Shown here in pieces: positions 1 through 11,555 of a DNA stretch of 64,000 nucleotides (within the stretch, counting starts at the first letter, position 1; each line of letters begins with the position of its first letter). The notes under the pieces are model-generated. The model searched no databases, had not been told where the DNA came from, and saw only the letters and a program-made list of their open reading frames with translations. This stretch comes from Branchiostoma belcheri. Its lineage: Eukaryota; Chordata; Leptocardii; Amphioxiformes; Branchiostomatidae. Position numbers and translations under genes: made by a program. The stretch spans positions 1,033,221-1,097,220 of the forward strand of contig NW_017802525.1 in NCBI RefSeq assembly GCF_001625305.1, given 5' to 3'.

Positions 1-2947
1 TGCAGGCCATCTGCTTCCCATCCTGCCCCTGGCTGCCTTCCGATTCCAGTTTCCCATCATGCACCTGGCTGCCATCCAATGCCTGTTTCCCATCCTGCAC
101 CTGGCTGGCACCTGCTGCATCTTTCCCATCATGCCCCTGTGGTTTCCCATCCTGCTCCTGTGATTTCCCATCATGCCCCTGTGGCTGTTTCCCATCATGC
201 CCCTGTGGCTGTTTCCCATCATGCCCCTGCAGGTGCCTGTGGTACTTGGCCTGCTGGGAGCAGGCGAAGCTGCAGTGGGCGCAGCGGAAGGGCTTGTGCT
301 GCGGCTTGTGCTGCTTCAGCGCCTCGACCGTGGAGAACAACAGGGAGCACTTCAGACAGCCGTACAGCTTCCCGTTGTGCACCTTACGCACGTGCTCCTT
401 AAACACAAACCTGGGGAAACATAAGGAAGCTGATAAGAAAGCTGTACATCTTCTTCAAGAAAAAACCTGAGGAAACAAAAGGAAGTTATGATAATACAGG
501 GAGCACTTCAGGCAGCCGTACAGCTTCCCATTGTGCACCTTACGCACGTGCTCCTTAAACACAAACCTGAGGAAACATAAGGAAGTTATGATAATACAGG
601 GAGCACTTCAGGCAGCCGTACAGCAGGGATACAAGAAAGTTGATCAAGAAGCAACAAGTATTGGTTCTCCTGGGCTACCTGTCTCACAACTGTATCTAGA
701 GTTCTAGACCTATCCAAAACTTGTCACAATCTTCCTTAAGGAAGCACACACAACTACAAAACCAAGAATGTTTATTTACTATTCATAAATCATTCTATAT
801 ACACAGAGTTTTGAAACCTATCCAGTTGCTTGGGTCACTGTTATCTCTCTATTTTATCACCTGGGTGTCCTCCCTTCAATGACATACACACATAAAAACT
901 AAAGCTGTATGTGTTAAACACAACCTAATTGTCAGAGATAATAAAGAGTTGTACATGTGTATATTGTTCCCACCTAGTCTGAGTAGTGAAGTCGCAGCCC
1001 TCCAGTGTGCAGGACAGGAGCAGATCCCCCACCTCTTCCTGCTGCTGACGGGCTCCTACATCCTTCTGGGCACTGTTAGAAACACAAAACACATCATCAT
1101 ACACTAAATAATTCATCATACGTGGAGAATGTTGGACTATAGTCCTATAGCAGATCTCCCACCTCCTCCTGCTGCTGACGGGCTCCCACATCCTTCTGGA
1201 TACTGGTACAAACACAGGAATATACCAAGATAGCATCCATGGAACACGATTGATAAGTCCTACATCATTATATCTACTGCTAAACTTGTTACACGTGTGG
1301 AAAAGTCAAATACTCAAATTAGCCTGATAGAAGTCATGAGGGAAGAGGTAAGGCTCAGACAAAATATAACAACTTACATGACTGAAGTCCTAAAAAATCT
1401 GTAAATATAAAGTACCAATAAAGACAGTTTAAGACACAGACATCATCATCATCATCAGTCCCATAGACAAATATCTTCTTAATTTCCAATGTTGGACAGT
1501 CAGTAGTACATCTACAGGGACCGGTGTTGATAGCATCCATCTGAAGCCACCTACCTGTGAGTTTGGTCCCTTGTCTCTTCACCCCCATCCTCCTGCCCAT
1601 CCTCCCCATCTCCCTCCTCCTCCTGCTCCCCAGTTGGTCCATCCTCCACACCAGACAGGGTTCCTCCCGCAGGAAGGTCCAGCTGTCCTGTCTCCTGACC
1701 TTCAGAAGACTCCCCCAAGGTCAGACCTGTGAAGGGCTGGTTCTCTGATGAAGACGTGACCTCTTTCACCACGTAAGTCTCCCCCACAGTCATCTCAGAC
1801 TCCCTACTGAGGTAGGACTTACGAGGAGGGAGGATGACAGCAGACGAGAAGTGACCCAGCTGGGAGTCAGCCCTTGCCCTGGACTGCTGTGCTTCTGCCT
1901 GCCCTGCTATGTCTCCAGGATAGGGGCCCCCCTGGGGTCTCTGTTGGTACTGCTGAGGGTTTGTCTCGGGGTTGGTCTCATGCTGCAGTTGCTGAGGGTT
2001 TGTAGTATCTGGGTAGGTCTCCTGCCGGAGTTCTTGCACCAGGTCCTGGTGTGTGCCGCCGGCTTCTGTCTGGGGCTGGTAGCCGCAGTCTTGCCTGTCT
2101 CTGGGTTCCTCCTGCAGGGTTTGGAAAGACTCTGCGTCCTGCTTGAGTGGGTCCGGTGACCAGCTGTGGTGGCCAGACTGCCTTCCTGTCTCTGCCATTG
2201 GCCAGTCTTGGTTGTTGTCTCTGTGGTAGGCCTGGGTTCTTCCCTCCTGAATGAACGAATAACTGGTTTATTTTCAATGATAAAAAAAATCACACAACAG
2301 ATAAGATGCCATTGCAGCTACAATCACTGAATTGGGGCATAATTCACAATTAACCAGTTATCAACCAAGGATTGAGGTGTTCAAGAATTCATTCTTTCCT
2401 AGAGTGGAACTCACTGTCACCAAGTACAGTAGGGGCATTGTCATTAAAAAGCTTTAAACAATGTTTAAAGTTGGATGTTCAAGGGTTAGGTTTAACAAGT
2501 CAATTGTGCCTGCGAAGCTGGTGTGTTACACCAAAGGGCGGTTATACTGGCTATACAGATACTGGTGTGTTACACCGAAGGGCGGTTATACTGGCTATAC
2601 AGATACAGAAGCTGGTGCGTTACGCCAAAGGGCGGTTATACCGGCTATACAGATACAGAAGCTAGTGTGTTATGCCGAAGTGCAGGTAAACCAGCTATAC
2701 AGATACAGATTTGAATAGAGCCCACCAGCCACTGTGCCCTGCCCTGCTGCCGTGCTAAGTCTTCCTGTGATCGGTAATCGCAATCCTGGTGTGCCGAGGC
2801 CGCTACAGGCCAGGGGGTCAGGTCCTGGGCCCCCCCAGGGCCCACCAGAGGCCAGGGGGCTGGCTCGTGGGGGGCGCCGGTCGCTGGTTCTGTCTGGTGG
2901 AGCCGGTTCTGGTAGCTGCCGTCATCGATGTGCTCCTTTTCATCCAT
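1..2947 (-). CDS. C2H2 zinc-finger protein, 3' part cut by window edge
   Basis: Minus-strand exons, in order: 2947-2726 (Met start MDEKEHIDD), 2249-1552, 1072-974 and 410-1. Phases match at each junction (0, 2, 2). The first two exons encode a Pro/Gln/Glu-rich low-complexity region. A C2H2 finger is split across the last intron: CTLEGCDF...TTQT in the third exon, then FVFKEHVRKVH in the fourth. A second finger follows (LYGCLKCSLLF...) and a third (FRCAHCSFACSQ...). After the fingers come about eight DGK-containing repeats such as GHDGKQPQ, up to the window edge with no stop. It is presumably a nuclear DNA-binding protein; I cannot name an orthologue. Fragmentary copies of the third and fourth exons lie next to them (separate entries). 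The start is the first Met of an exon whose donor (2725-2720) fits phase 0; a further upstream exon is possible. Confidence 0.72.
486..627 (-). pseudogene. tandem fragments of zinc-finger exon 4 (5' edge)
   Basis: Around 502-567 the minus strand repeats the acceptor plus the first ~65 bases of exon 410-1 (FVFKEHVRKVHNGKLYGCLK). A shorter second fragment lies near 598-625. Both are followed by the same intronic-looking sequence ('tattatcataacttcc' on the minus strand) and lack the rest of the finger. They sit just upstream of the genuine exon in transcription order. Confidence 0.7.
1140..1203 (-). pseudogene. degenerate tandem copy of zinc-finger exon 3 (5' edge)
   Basis: On the minus strand this repeats the acceptor and the first ~60 bases of exon 1072-974 (IQKDVGARQQQEEVGDLL), then hits an in-frame TAG. 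It lies upstream of the real exon in transcription order and has its own AG acceptor. Splicing it in would truncate the protein before the fingers. Best read as a decayed exon-edge duplication. Confidence 0.7.
2345..2715 (+). mobile_element. 3' end of a non-LTR retrotransposon (LINE), copy 1
   Basis: The plus strand encodes the residue pattern WNSL-x8-LSLKSFKQCLK at about 2404-2465. This matches the C-terminal end of many LINE reverse-transcriptase ORFs (WN-LP...SL-FK--L; established knowledge). A repeated tail follows: three to four ~60-bp units around 'ggcggttataccggctat' and 'acagatacaga'. Three related tails occur at 14088-14218 (-), 38932-39092 (-) and 43262-43526 (+). Family assignment (CR1-like or other) cannot be made by eye. 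The element lies in the intron of the left zinc-finger gene. Confidence 0.7.
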
Positions 2948-4523
2948 AGCTTATCTGAAGAATATAATCGTATGGGGACTTATCTACAAGAAAATCCACC
3001 ACCTTTTGTACATAAAAAAGTACATTTAACTTAAAACAACTACCAACACAGATGAACTTTCATGAATCATGATTATCAGTATTTGGTACAATGGTTAAAT
3101 TACTTTATTGTATTCAACAGTGGAAAAGAGGCGGAACCATCTAACATACATTGTAGTGTCAAACCGTAATAACATAATGGTACATTTTTTAATAATTTAT
3201 GATTCAATATTATGACAAGTGACAGAACAAATCTAATACATGAAATGTAACAAAACAGACATGTAACTACCAGTATAATAAAAGTACTGTGAGTGTCCAT
3301 GTTGTGAGTTAACTGTGAAAATTACACTAGAAATGGGCAAAATTGTTAAATTCATCTATTGACTATGTTTGGGTATGACAGATATAACCAGTCAACTCCC
3401 TTTGTCTGGCCCCAAACTTAGACACTGCCTCAGGCGAGATTCCTGACCAGAAAATGTTGTACCTGGCAGTCGGAATGCTATTTATGTCTAGGGAAATTTC
3501 TGTAGGTTTTGTCTAACTCTAAGGATAGAGAGTGCCATATGGAAATTTTTCACATAAAAAGCCTTAATTGTTAATACCAGTCACATGTAAAATGAATAAA
3601 ACTGAGGAATTGAACAATTTTGGTTCAAGATACAGTGCTTTTATTTGGAATCATAATAATTGTTGAGAAAGGCAACAATTTCTTGCAACCATATTCTTCC
3701 TAACTCTAGGCCCACACAGCACATAATTCACACAATAATATTTAGCCATTGATTACAATGTAGGCTTAAAAATCATCACAAAAACATTAAAGAACATGTT
3801 CAAATCATGAGGACTAATGCAAAGAATGCCCAAGTTTATTGTGAATAAGTTCCAACAATCGTTGTTTACGCAAATTTGTAGAAAAACAAAACCCGCCAAA
3901 CAAAGAACTACCTTAGGCCGGCCCCCCAGTCTCCTACCCTCACCACAGACAACGTTTAAGGGCACATTTCTCGCCTTTTCAGACGATACTCTGACCAAAA
4001 CTAGGTCTATTTTCCCGCCAAAACGTAAGGCGATGCCTTCTCCTTGAGACAACACCGGAAACATATGAAATGCTGGCGAAATTTTCACGAGAATTGATTT
4101 TAAACAAGACATCTGCTTTGTTGGGCCGCCGCCCTACTGGAGGCCTCCCCAAAATAATACGCTGCACCGTGGATAGAAGGGGCAAAATTGCCCCGGTTCG
4201 AACCCCCATATCTTCCTCACAAAAACGCTCCGATTTCCACAAAACACCAAGAAAACAAAGAAACCATTCTTACCGATTGCATTCGAGGGATTTGTCTCAA
4301 TTTTCCCGGTAAACGGGCCCGAGTTTTGCAGGAATACGGGGAAGAAAGAGCCGAAAATGACATTAAATGTCTCTTCTCGCGGTTTCTCGTGCTGTACGTG
4401 AATCCCGCGTGAGTTGGGCGGGGTCAGAGGTCGCGGTGTGGCGGGGACCCAGTGTTGCACGGTTGGCGTGCACGTGAGCGCACGTTTTTGCACGTTTGGG
4501 AAAGAAAACAACTTTCAATCGCG
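2948..4523. promoter_or_regulatory. intergenic spacer between divergent zinc-finger and TSFM genes
   Basis: The two genes diverge from this ~1.6 kb. The right part (about 3900-4520) is visibly richer in G+C and CpG and holds an E-box core (CACGTG, near 4470) and several cacgt repeats, as expected of a CpG-type promoter for TSFM. The left part (3000-3800) is AT-rich and shows nothing I recognise. No TATA box is convincing. Promoter assignment is inference from position and composition. Confidence 0.4.
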
Positions 4524-7500
4524 ATGTGGGTCTTCAGAACTATAGGTACGATCCTTAGCAATCTATAGAAATTCTATGTTACTTTATTCCCGCCTTTTTA
4601 GAGGAGAAATACTAGACGAAACCCGGAGGGGAGTGATCGACTTTTTCCTGAGGTCATCAATTTGTGGGAGGGGGGCATTTCTAATGCAAATATATGTACT
4701 CAAGTAATACCTAAAATCTTTCGTATGAACAAGGACGTATAATGTCCTTGGTATGAAGAAGATGATATGTGTGGCACGACCAGTGGATTTCTGTTTTCAG
4801 TAAATGTAAGAACCTTTACCGTGTTCATTTGTCCATAAAGATGTGTTGCATAACAATTGCGAAATACAATAAACATGTAACAGTACACATCTGTCACTTT
4901 CACTTGTATTGTCTACTGCATGATCAGGTGTGATCAATTGTCAAAGCACTTTCATTTTCATGTCCAACCCTACAGGTGTGAGGAGGTGTTCACCAGGTGT
5001 GACATCATTAGCCAGGTGTCAATCACTTTCACTTTTATGTTGTACCTACAGGTGTGACTAGGTTAATCACTTTCACTTTCCTGCACTACAGGTGTGACCA
5101 GGTGTTCCCCAGGTGTGTCATCGTTCGCCAGGTGTCTCCACACCTGTTCAGCGCTGGAAGCCGTCACCAAAGCCAACCTGTCCAAGCTCCGCAAGAAAAC
5201 CGGCTTCACGTTCGTCAACTGCAAGAAAGCACTGGAGAAGTTTGAAAATGACTTGGAGCAGGTAACCTGAGTTTGTGTGTGCAAACTTCTCCTAGTTGAA
5301 TCAATTTTTTTAGGCTATGTTAGTAGCTAAAGTAACTGTGTGGCTACTCATCTTCTAATTCATTATGGGATAAGGCAGTAGGGAGAATGTTAGTCAGAAA
5401 CAAACTGGTATGAAGTACCAAAGTACATCCACACAGTACTTTAGTAATTGTGCACTGAACTATAGCCTCTTAAGCCTTCTTCTCAAAGAAAACTGAAGGT
5501 ACAAAACTGAGTTGTTTCTGTATACATAATGGATACCTTAAAGTTGTAGGCATGGTTTTACTCATAGCGTGAATGGTTCTTACAATGCACCACCAATTCC
5601 CTGTGTAAATATTAATGTCTGCTCATGTGTTTTAAGTGAAATGAAGTTTTGTAAAACAAATAAAAAGATAACTGAGATGTTTAATGTCCAGGCAGAGAAA
5701 TGGCTGAAGGAACAGGCTCAGAAGGAAGGCTGGGCAAAAGCCACCAAACTACAGGACAGACAGACGGCACAGGGGCTGGTGGGCGTGGCTCAGGAGGGGA
5801 CCATGGCAACCATGGTGGAGGTTAGTTAAAATAGAAACAGGCTTGTTAGTAAGCTACTAGGGTGTGAACAGTCAAGTGTCTTCTTCAATGACATCATTCT
5901 AATTGGAGAACTTGTAGTCATAGATTGAAAGCTGAGGAGATTTTTAGGGTACATGTATGTTATTATGTATGCAAATGTCAGCCACAAATCCACTTTTGAA
6001 GACAGGACAAGATTGGACAAAATGTGTATCTTAAAGAATGCCTGAATACTCGAAATTCCACCAATGATTATAAAATCACCATCCAATCCCATACTTCATG
6101 TATACATGTGGTCTATACCTTGTGCAATTGTTGTGCAACAAAGTTTATTACATGCTACAGCCTTACTGAAGAACCTGTTGCCCCCCTCCCCCCCTCCAGG
6201 TGAACTGTGAGACAGACTTTGTGGCCAGAAATCCCAAGTTCCACCAGCTGGTGACTCAAGTTGCCATGGCAACACTCAGTGATGTCAAGGCTCACCCTCA
6301 GTGGACCCTGGGTTGGTTAAAGGTGAGGAAATACTTTCATTATGTTTATCTTCATAGAAGGAAACATATTGTTTTTGCTCTGGTTCTTCTTCTGTGGAAA
6401 CTCACAAGGTCAATGACCTGATCCAGATGGCTGTCACCATGGTAACTGGTGCTGTAGCACATACCCTGTGGTGTTGAATTACATTATGTAGCAAGTTGCA
6501 AGACAGAGTTGGATTAGTGTCACCCTATACATGAATTTGAGTAAGGATAAACAGAGCAGTAGCTTGTTAGGCTATGTACACCATGTGAAAGTTAACATTA
6601 TGCATTTGCAAATGTAATCATTCTAGATGTATGAGTATTTAATGAATAATTAAACGACCATGCAGACAGACAAAGGAAATACATGTTGGAGGTTTAGAAC
6701 ATACAGCTGAGGGGAAAGTGTACACCTAAGTACATTGCTATACATGTGTATACACAATTTCAGGGAGTGAATACAGATTCAAGTCTTCCTCCCTACCCCT
6801 TTGTTTTCATATTATTAGTAACCTCTAGACTTTCTTGAGAACCCTGACCTCTTCCCTCATGACCACAGTGAAAAGCAGCCAGTAGGCTGTATATCATGAA
6901 TAAACAAAGTCTCAGACAAAGGAAATTCAGTACAAACACGTGCATAAAGTTTTCCAGCCAGTTTCTGACCTTATGTTTCCCATGATGCCGCAGGCCCTGC
7001 ACACGGGTGAGGAGCTGCGGCAGCTGCGGGTGGGCGACGCGACCTTAGGTGACCTCACGGCCCTCACCATCGGCAGTCTGGGGGAGAACATCCAGATTCG
7101 TCGCGCCATGTACTACTCCGTCCCCCCCATCCCGACCAAACACATCGGCGTCTACGTACACGCTCCCGTTGCCCGGACAACAACAACCAGCAGCCAATCA
7201 GCAGAAAGCTGCCAGCTCGGGAAGTACGGGGCGCTTGTCGCGTTTCGGCGGCGGAACACGGAGTTCCAGAACTTTAATGCCGCAGAGCTCGGGCGGCGGT
7301 TAGGACAGCACGTGGTCGGGATGAACCCACTAACCGTCGGAGAGATGCCAGAAATTTGGCAGGAAGAGAAGAGTAGTGATGGGGATAATCGGGAGGAGGA
7401 GGGGAGTAGTACAGACAGTGATGAGAATGAGACACAGATGCTGAGGCAGACGTTCCTCCTGGACCCGACCATGTCAGTCGGGGAGCTGGTCAGGCAGCAG

Positions 7501-7557
7501 GGCATAGAGCTGCTGGACTTTGTCAGGTTTGAGTGTGGAGAGGTGGAAGAGTCATAG
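4524..7557 (+). CDS. TSFM: elongation factor Ts, mitochondrial
   Basis: Coding exons: 4524-4545, 5092-5261, 5692-5820, 6200-6322 and 6994-7557 (TAG), 335 residues, close to the usual size. EF-Ts is the GDP/GTP exchange factor for mitochondrial EF-Tu. The first ~35 residues (MWVFRTIGVTRCSPGVSSFA) are basic, Ser/Arg-rich and without acids, fitting a mitochondrial targeting peptide. The UBA-like N-terminal helices follow (SKLRKKTGFTFVNCKKALEK), then the EF-Tu contact motif NCETDFVARNPKF from residue 109. The C-terminal exon covers the core domain and ends DFVRFECGEVEES. An acidic Glu/Asp/Ser insert lies at about residues 272-297. The tiny first exon is chosen because its phase-1 donor exactly fits the acceptor at 5092 and gives a plausible presequence. 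Family identity is very secure, the first exon less so. Confidence 0.95.
6366..6478. repeat. dispersed repeat, copy in TSFM intron 4
   Basis: The segment from 'atattgtttttgctctgg' to 'aatgacctgatccagatgg' and 'gtcaccatggtaact' recurs at 58025-58145 and 61846-61945 with small differences. No coding potential or terminal repeats are evident. An uncharacterised interspersed repeat. Confidence 0.6.
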
Positions 7558-9251
7558 GATCAGGCAGACATTAGAAATACGTAGGATGTACAGATGGGCC
7601 ACAAAAATGTGCATTTATAGATAACCACAGATCTGATGTATAAGTGAAAAAGAAGTAATGTACTACTAGTACTAGCTTGTTTTAACAAATGAGTTTTGTA
7701 ACTATTTCTGTACTGGCAGCTTTATTTTCAGCAACTTGCTACCTGAAATATGTAAACATTGTCACTTACTGTCTTACTGACAGTCTTGTTTGATTCTGTT
7801 ATAATCTAGGACAAAAAGCTGGGCAGAAATCACTGTAATCATAACCTGCTTGCTGTAATGAAGAAGCATGTATCATAAACCTAAAGTCTGTTGTCTTCTT
7901 TTCCCCAGTCTGTTTCCTCACACATCAACAGGTACTGAAAGTTCTGCTCACAATTGCAAAATGTAAAAAGACAAGTACAAACATAAGAGATCTTTTTCTC
8001 CCATTTTTATTGACAACATAAAGTCACAAATACAACATGTACATTTACATCACATGGACATGTTTCTGAAACGGACCTGAGGTCTAATCTCATGTTCTAA
8101 ACAAAACTGTTTTGTGTCAACATTTAGTTATTTTACCGGAACTTAAGATTAAATAAATTTGATGTCCTGGTACATTCGGTGGGAGCCTGTCGGTGGCTCT
8201 CAATCAATAATTTTATTCTGTTTGCCAAACCACAGAAAAAGGGGACCATGTAAAATGCTTATTAATATCATTATGGACATGCTGGAGAGTTCCAATGTTT
8301 TACATGACGGAATGCTCTACGTGTTTTAACATGAGTGTCAGCAACAGTAACAGTGGAATGTCTACAAACGGTACCAAAATCCTGGGTTGTTCCTCGTACC
8401 AATTATTCTGCTCCTGGGGAAAACTAAAAGCAAGTGAATGTGAATGTTACTGTAGCCTGATTAAATCGCTTTACGGTTGCCGCAGTTCAACCTCTTGCAG
8501 GTGTTTCTGCCAGCTTTTATCATTATATACACACTGCCCCAGATTTGAACACACTATACTGTATTAATGTCACTCTTTTGTGAATCAAAACATCCAGCCT
8601 CTGCGGGGAGGGGCCACTAAAGCCGCGGATGGCAGAGTTTGCATTACAGTTTCTACACAGACCAAAGAGGTTTAAAATGTATTTAAGTTAACCTTCTTGC
8701 ACGGACTAAATGTTACTGAGTGTGAGAAACATTTTGTGTCAACAAAAGTAAGGCAAGAAATATTTTTTTATCAGCTTGAACTAATAATTGAGGCAAATTT
8801 GTATGATTAGGGTCTAAATACATCAGTGATTCACATTTCTGTAACTACTCTGTAGCTGTACTTGGAACCAGCGGCTTACACCAGATTGCACTTTCAAATG
8901 TGGTAGATACTACACAGTCTGATAAGTATTAAAATACTAGAAGATTTCCACAGGTTTAATAATGTAAACTTAGACAATAGTATGACACTAAGTCACCCCA
9001 GCCAAATTCCTCCCTTGGATTGTATCATCGGGAATAGCCATCAGCCATTGTTCCACTGACGTTCTGTCAAAAGTTGGAATGATTTAAAAGGGATTAAGAA
9101 ACATGATCAACCAAGCCAGAAAGTTTGCAGGCTATTGTTCAGTAACAGTTCGCAATAATATGTTGCTGTATTTTGATGCAAATACAATAAAACAAATGGC
9201 TCTCCTGGTCAGTAATTCCTGGTCAAAAGTAGGTTATATTATGATGTAGCC
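7558..9251. other. TSFM 3' UTR and intergenic sequence
   Basis: Downstream of the TSFM stop the sequence is AT-rich. Possible polyadenylation signals include 'attaaataaatt' near 8150. I see no exon with flanking splice sites and a recognisable protein; the longest open frame (8295-8567) has no recognisable domain. No clear mobile element is visible before the TTAA-flanked element at 9252. Confidence 0.4.
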
Positions 9252-10064
9252 TTAAAGGAGTACTAACCTCCAGAAGGAGGTGCTATATTTCGACAGGCAT
9301 TTATTTTTGGAAGTGAAAAATGCATATTATTTTACAGTATACAATTAAATACCCATTTTGCGCGCAAGTCTTAAAACGCATCGAATCCAGGACAAACTCT
9401 CCAAATACCCTCAAAACTATCCCAGAATACACCACGCTACCCCATTGGCGTCTATGTTTTAAACAAAAAGTTACGTTACAGACCTCATTTCGGGGGCGAT
9501 AAGAAAAATTCGTACCGTTTTGTGTTCTTTGGTATCTTACCAACCATTGTCCTTCTTGGTGTCCTTATCGCCCCTCATTTATGCCGCAAATATTGACGAT
9601 GAAAAAAGCGGCGTAATCTAGTTATCCTTTCCATAAGTGGCGTAATCTAATTATCTGTTCAAGTAATACTTACATGCAAATAAGTTGAGAAAATCAAAAC
9701 ACGCAGGATGAAACTAGCTCCCACTGTATTCGACATCCTGATATTGTAATATCCAAGCCACAGGTCAAGCAAAGTAAAGCAAGTAATTTCTCAATAATCA
9801 GCTTGTTAGTGTGCTTGTCTCCTACCATTTTCGCCGAAAAATGTTTATGTTGACCTGAAGTGTATGAGTATTGCGTAAGCCAGAGTTCCCGGATGTATCA
9901 ATTGTGGTTCAGCATGGGGGAAAATGATATTAATATCACTTTACAAACATGCGCCGCGCAAGTCATACAAGCGAAATTATGTAAAAAGTTGGCTAGTTAT
10001 GCATTCATTGCAGCATGATGTATCGGAAAACAGCACTTTCTTCTGGAGGTTAGTACTCCTTTAA
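9252..10064. mobile_element. TTAA-flanked inverted-repeat element (non-autonomous DNA transposon)
   Basis: A 21-bp perfect inverted terminal repeat begins AGGAGTACTAACCTCCAGAA (9256-9276). Its reverse complement is at 10040-10060. Each end is flanked by TTAA (9252-9255 and 10061-10064). The ~800-bp interior has no long open frame. TTAA target duplication is the hallmark of piggyBac-type transposition (known), but the ends do not begin CCC, so superfamily assignment is open. Confidence 0.75.
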
Positions 10065-10447
10065 AGCATGGATGAATTTTAAAAGTGGCATCTGCCCAAT
10101 CAAAATGCAGCAGTCATTCTTTCAGCCAATCAGCAATGATCTGTCCACAGCCAATCGGCAAGCATGTTCCAAACATTGATAAATTTTAAACACAATAACT
10201 TACATGTGTGCTTGTCCTTCCCAGAATATACTGAACCCCAATACATTACCTACTTGGTAAACTGACATATCTTACATTTGCTAATTGAAAAAGGACAATT
10301 GAAGTACATTGTACTTCCAACAACATATTAAATTATAATGTACCAATGTAGTACCTAACAGTGTTCAAAACTAAGTACCATCTGAATGTCCTTATGTTAC
10401 AATACATGGTCCCTACAACCTATAGTTGCACTTTTGTCACTTTGGTT

Positions 10448-11023
10448 AGGCCACAAAAACTTTATGAAATGGATGACATCCTTCCACATTTCGAAATATA
10501 TATATAGTCAGCAATGGGTGCAACTTGTGATTTGTAATTATTGGCATGTGCCAACCCTTTGTAAACTGGTAACATGTTTTTCTGAGAATGTACTCTTTGT
10601 CATGAAGCAGTTAGAAAATGACCATTCAAATTTCTTGCAAAACATCCATGATTATAAATTGAACTAACTTTACTTTTTATTTCAACCTGCCACCAGATTT
10701 GGGTTTCCAGTAGTCTCTACCAGACCCCCATGTTGCAAGAAAATAATTTTCTGGCAACCCATTAGAATTTGGTAGAGACTAGGTAAAAAAAGTTGATTTG
10801 ACCAAACACACTGAATAATTGGCCGGAAGAGTTAGCCAACCTGGCTATAGGAATAGACTTTGCATCCATGGATCCAAAGCAGGCTGCTAAAGCTGGCTAA
10901 CTCCTCTTGCATACCTTGCATTGTCTATTTGGAGAAATCAACCATTTTCTGGCAACCCATCTGAGTCTGGTAGAGGCTAGTTTTTAAGAGGATGTCATCC
11001 ATGGGATAAAGTCAGTGTGGCCT
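10448..11023. mobile_element. inverted-repeat element, GGCCACA...GGATGACATCC family
   Basis: The left end 'ggccacaaaaactttatgaa' leads to ATGGATGACATCC. The right end is GGATGTCATCCATGG...GTGTGGCCT in inverted orientation. A second member with clearer ends is at 50151-50568. Inside lie 'ggtagagact'-type inverted motifs (10709-10783, 10963-10980) that may be a nested foldback. No coding capacity. Confidence 0.6.
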
Positions 11024-11237
11024 GTCTAATTACATTCATGATCAACAGCCAGCCAGGATGGCTCCCATCCCAGACACGGTAACTAGGCAACAGGGTATCC
11101 TAGCAACAGAGTTGTCTGTCTGCTGCCCTACACATGTCTGTCTCCACTAGGCCTTCCTCAGGGGTTGTCCATAGTAGAATTTCTCAAAAACTATTGAGCA
11201 GGGGAATAAGAGGAACATTTCTCCAGAAGTAACTGCA

Positions 11238-11456
11238 TTAGCTTCTACCAGGCTTCGGGAGGCGGCTGGAAAGAGTAAAAATTGGCCAAATAGAGAGATA
11301 ACATGCTGAGGGAGTTGGTCCACATGTACACTTTGCTGCACCCAAACTGTACTCTCTAGCAGACCAACTCCCCCGGCATGTTATCTCTCTCTGTTTGTCT
11401 AATTTCTGCTTTTTACAGCCGCCTCCTGAAGCAAGGTAGAAGCTAACTGTGTGGCC
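11238..11456. mobile_element. foldback MITE, TTAGCTTCTACCAGGC family
   Basis: Imperfect ~90-bp arms: 'ttagcttctaccaggcttcg' and 'gataacatgctgagggagtt' on the left, and the inverse ('catgttatctctct', 'cagccgcctcctgaagc', 'aggtagaagctaa') on the right. The two arms share the sequence around 'gagggagttggtc'. A second copy starts at 63851 and runs off the window. Confidence 0.75.
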
Positions 11457-11555
11457 AAATGAACTCTACGATAGCCAAACTGTTTTGCCTATTTGGTTAA
11501 ATTCTACTATGTTTCATCCCCTGTTTTAAGTCCTGGTGGAGCCTGACACCTGTAG

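Noticed and set aside
486..627. CRISPR-like array from regularly repeated segments
   Set aside because: Repeats are exon fragments in a eukaryotic gene and are not spaced by unique spacers.
4134..4511. 125-codon open frame on the minus strand upstream of TSFM
   Set aside because: Lies in a GC-rich promoter-like region, shows no domain or splice support, and overlaps other open frames on both strands.
8295..8567. Cysteine/serine-rich 90-codon open frame as a secreted peptide gene
   Set aside because: No signal peptide, no splice or promoter context and no recognisable cysteine pattern.
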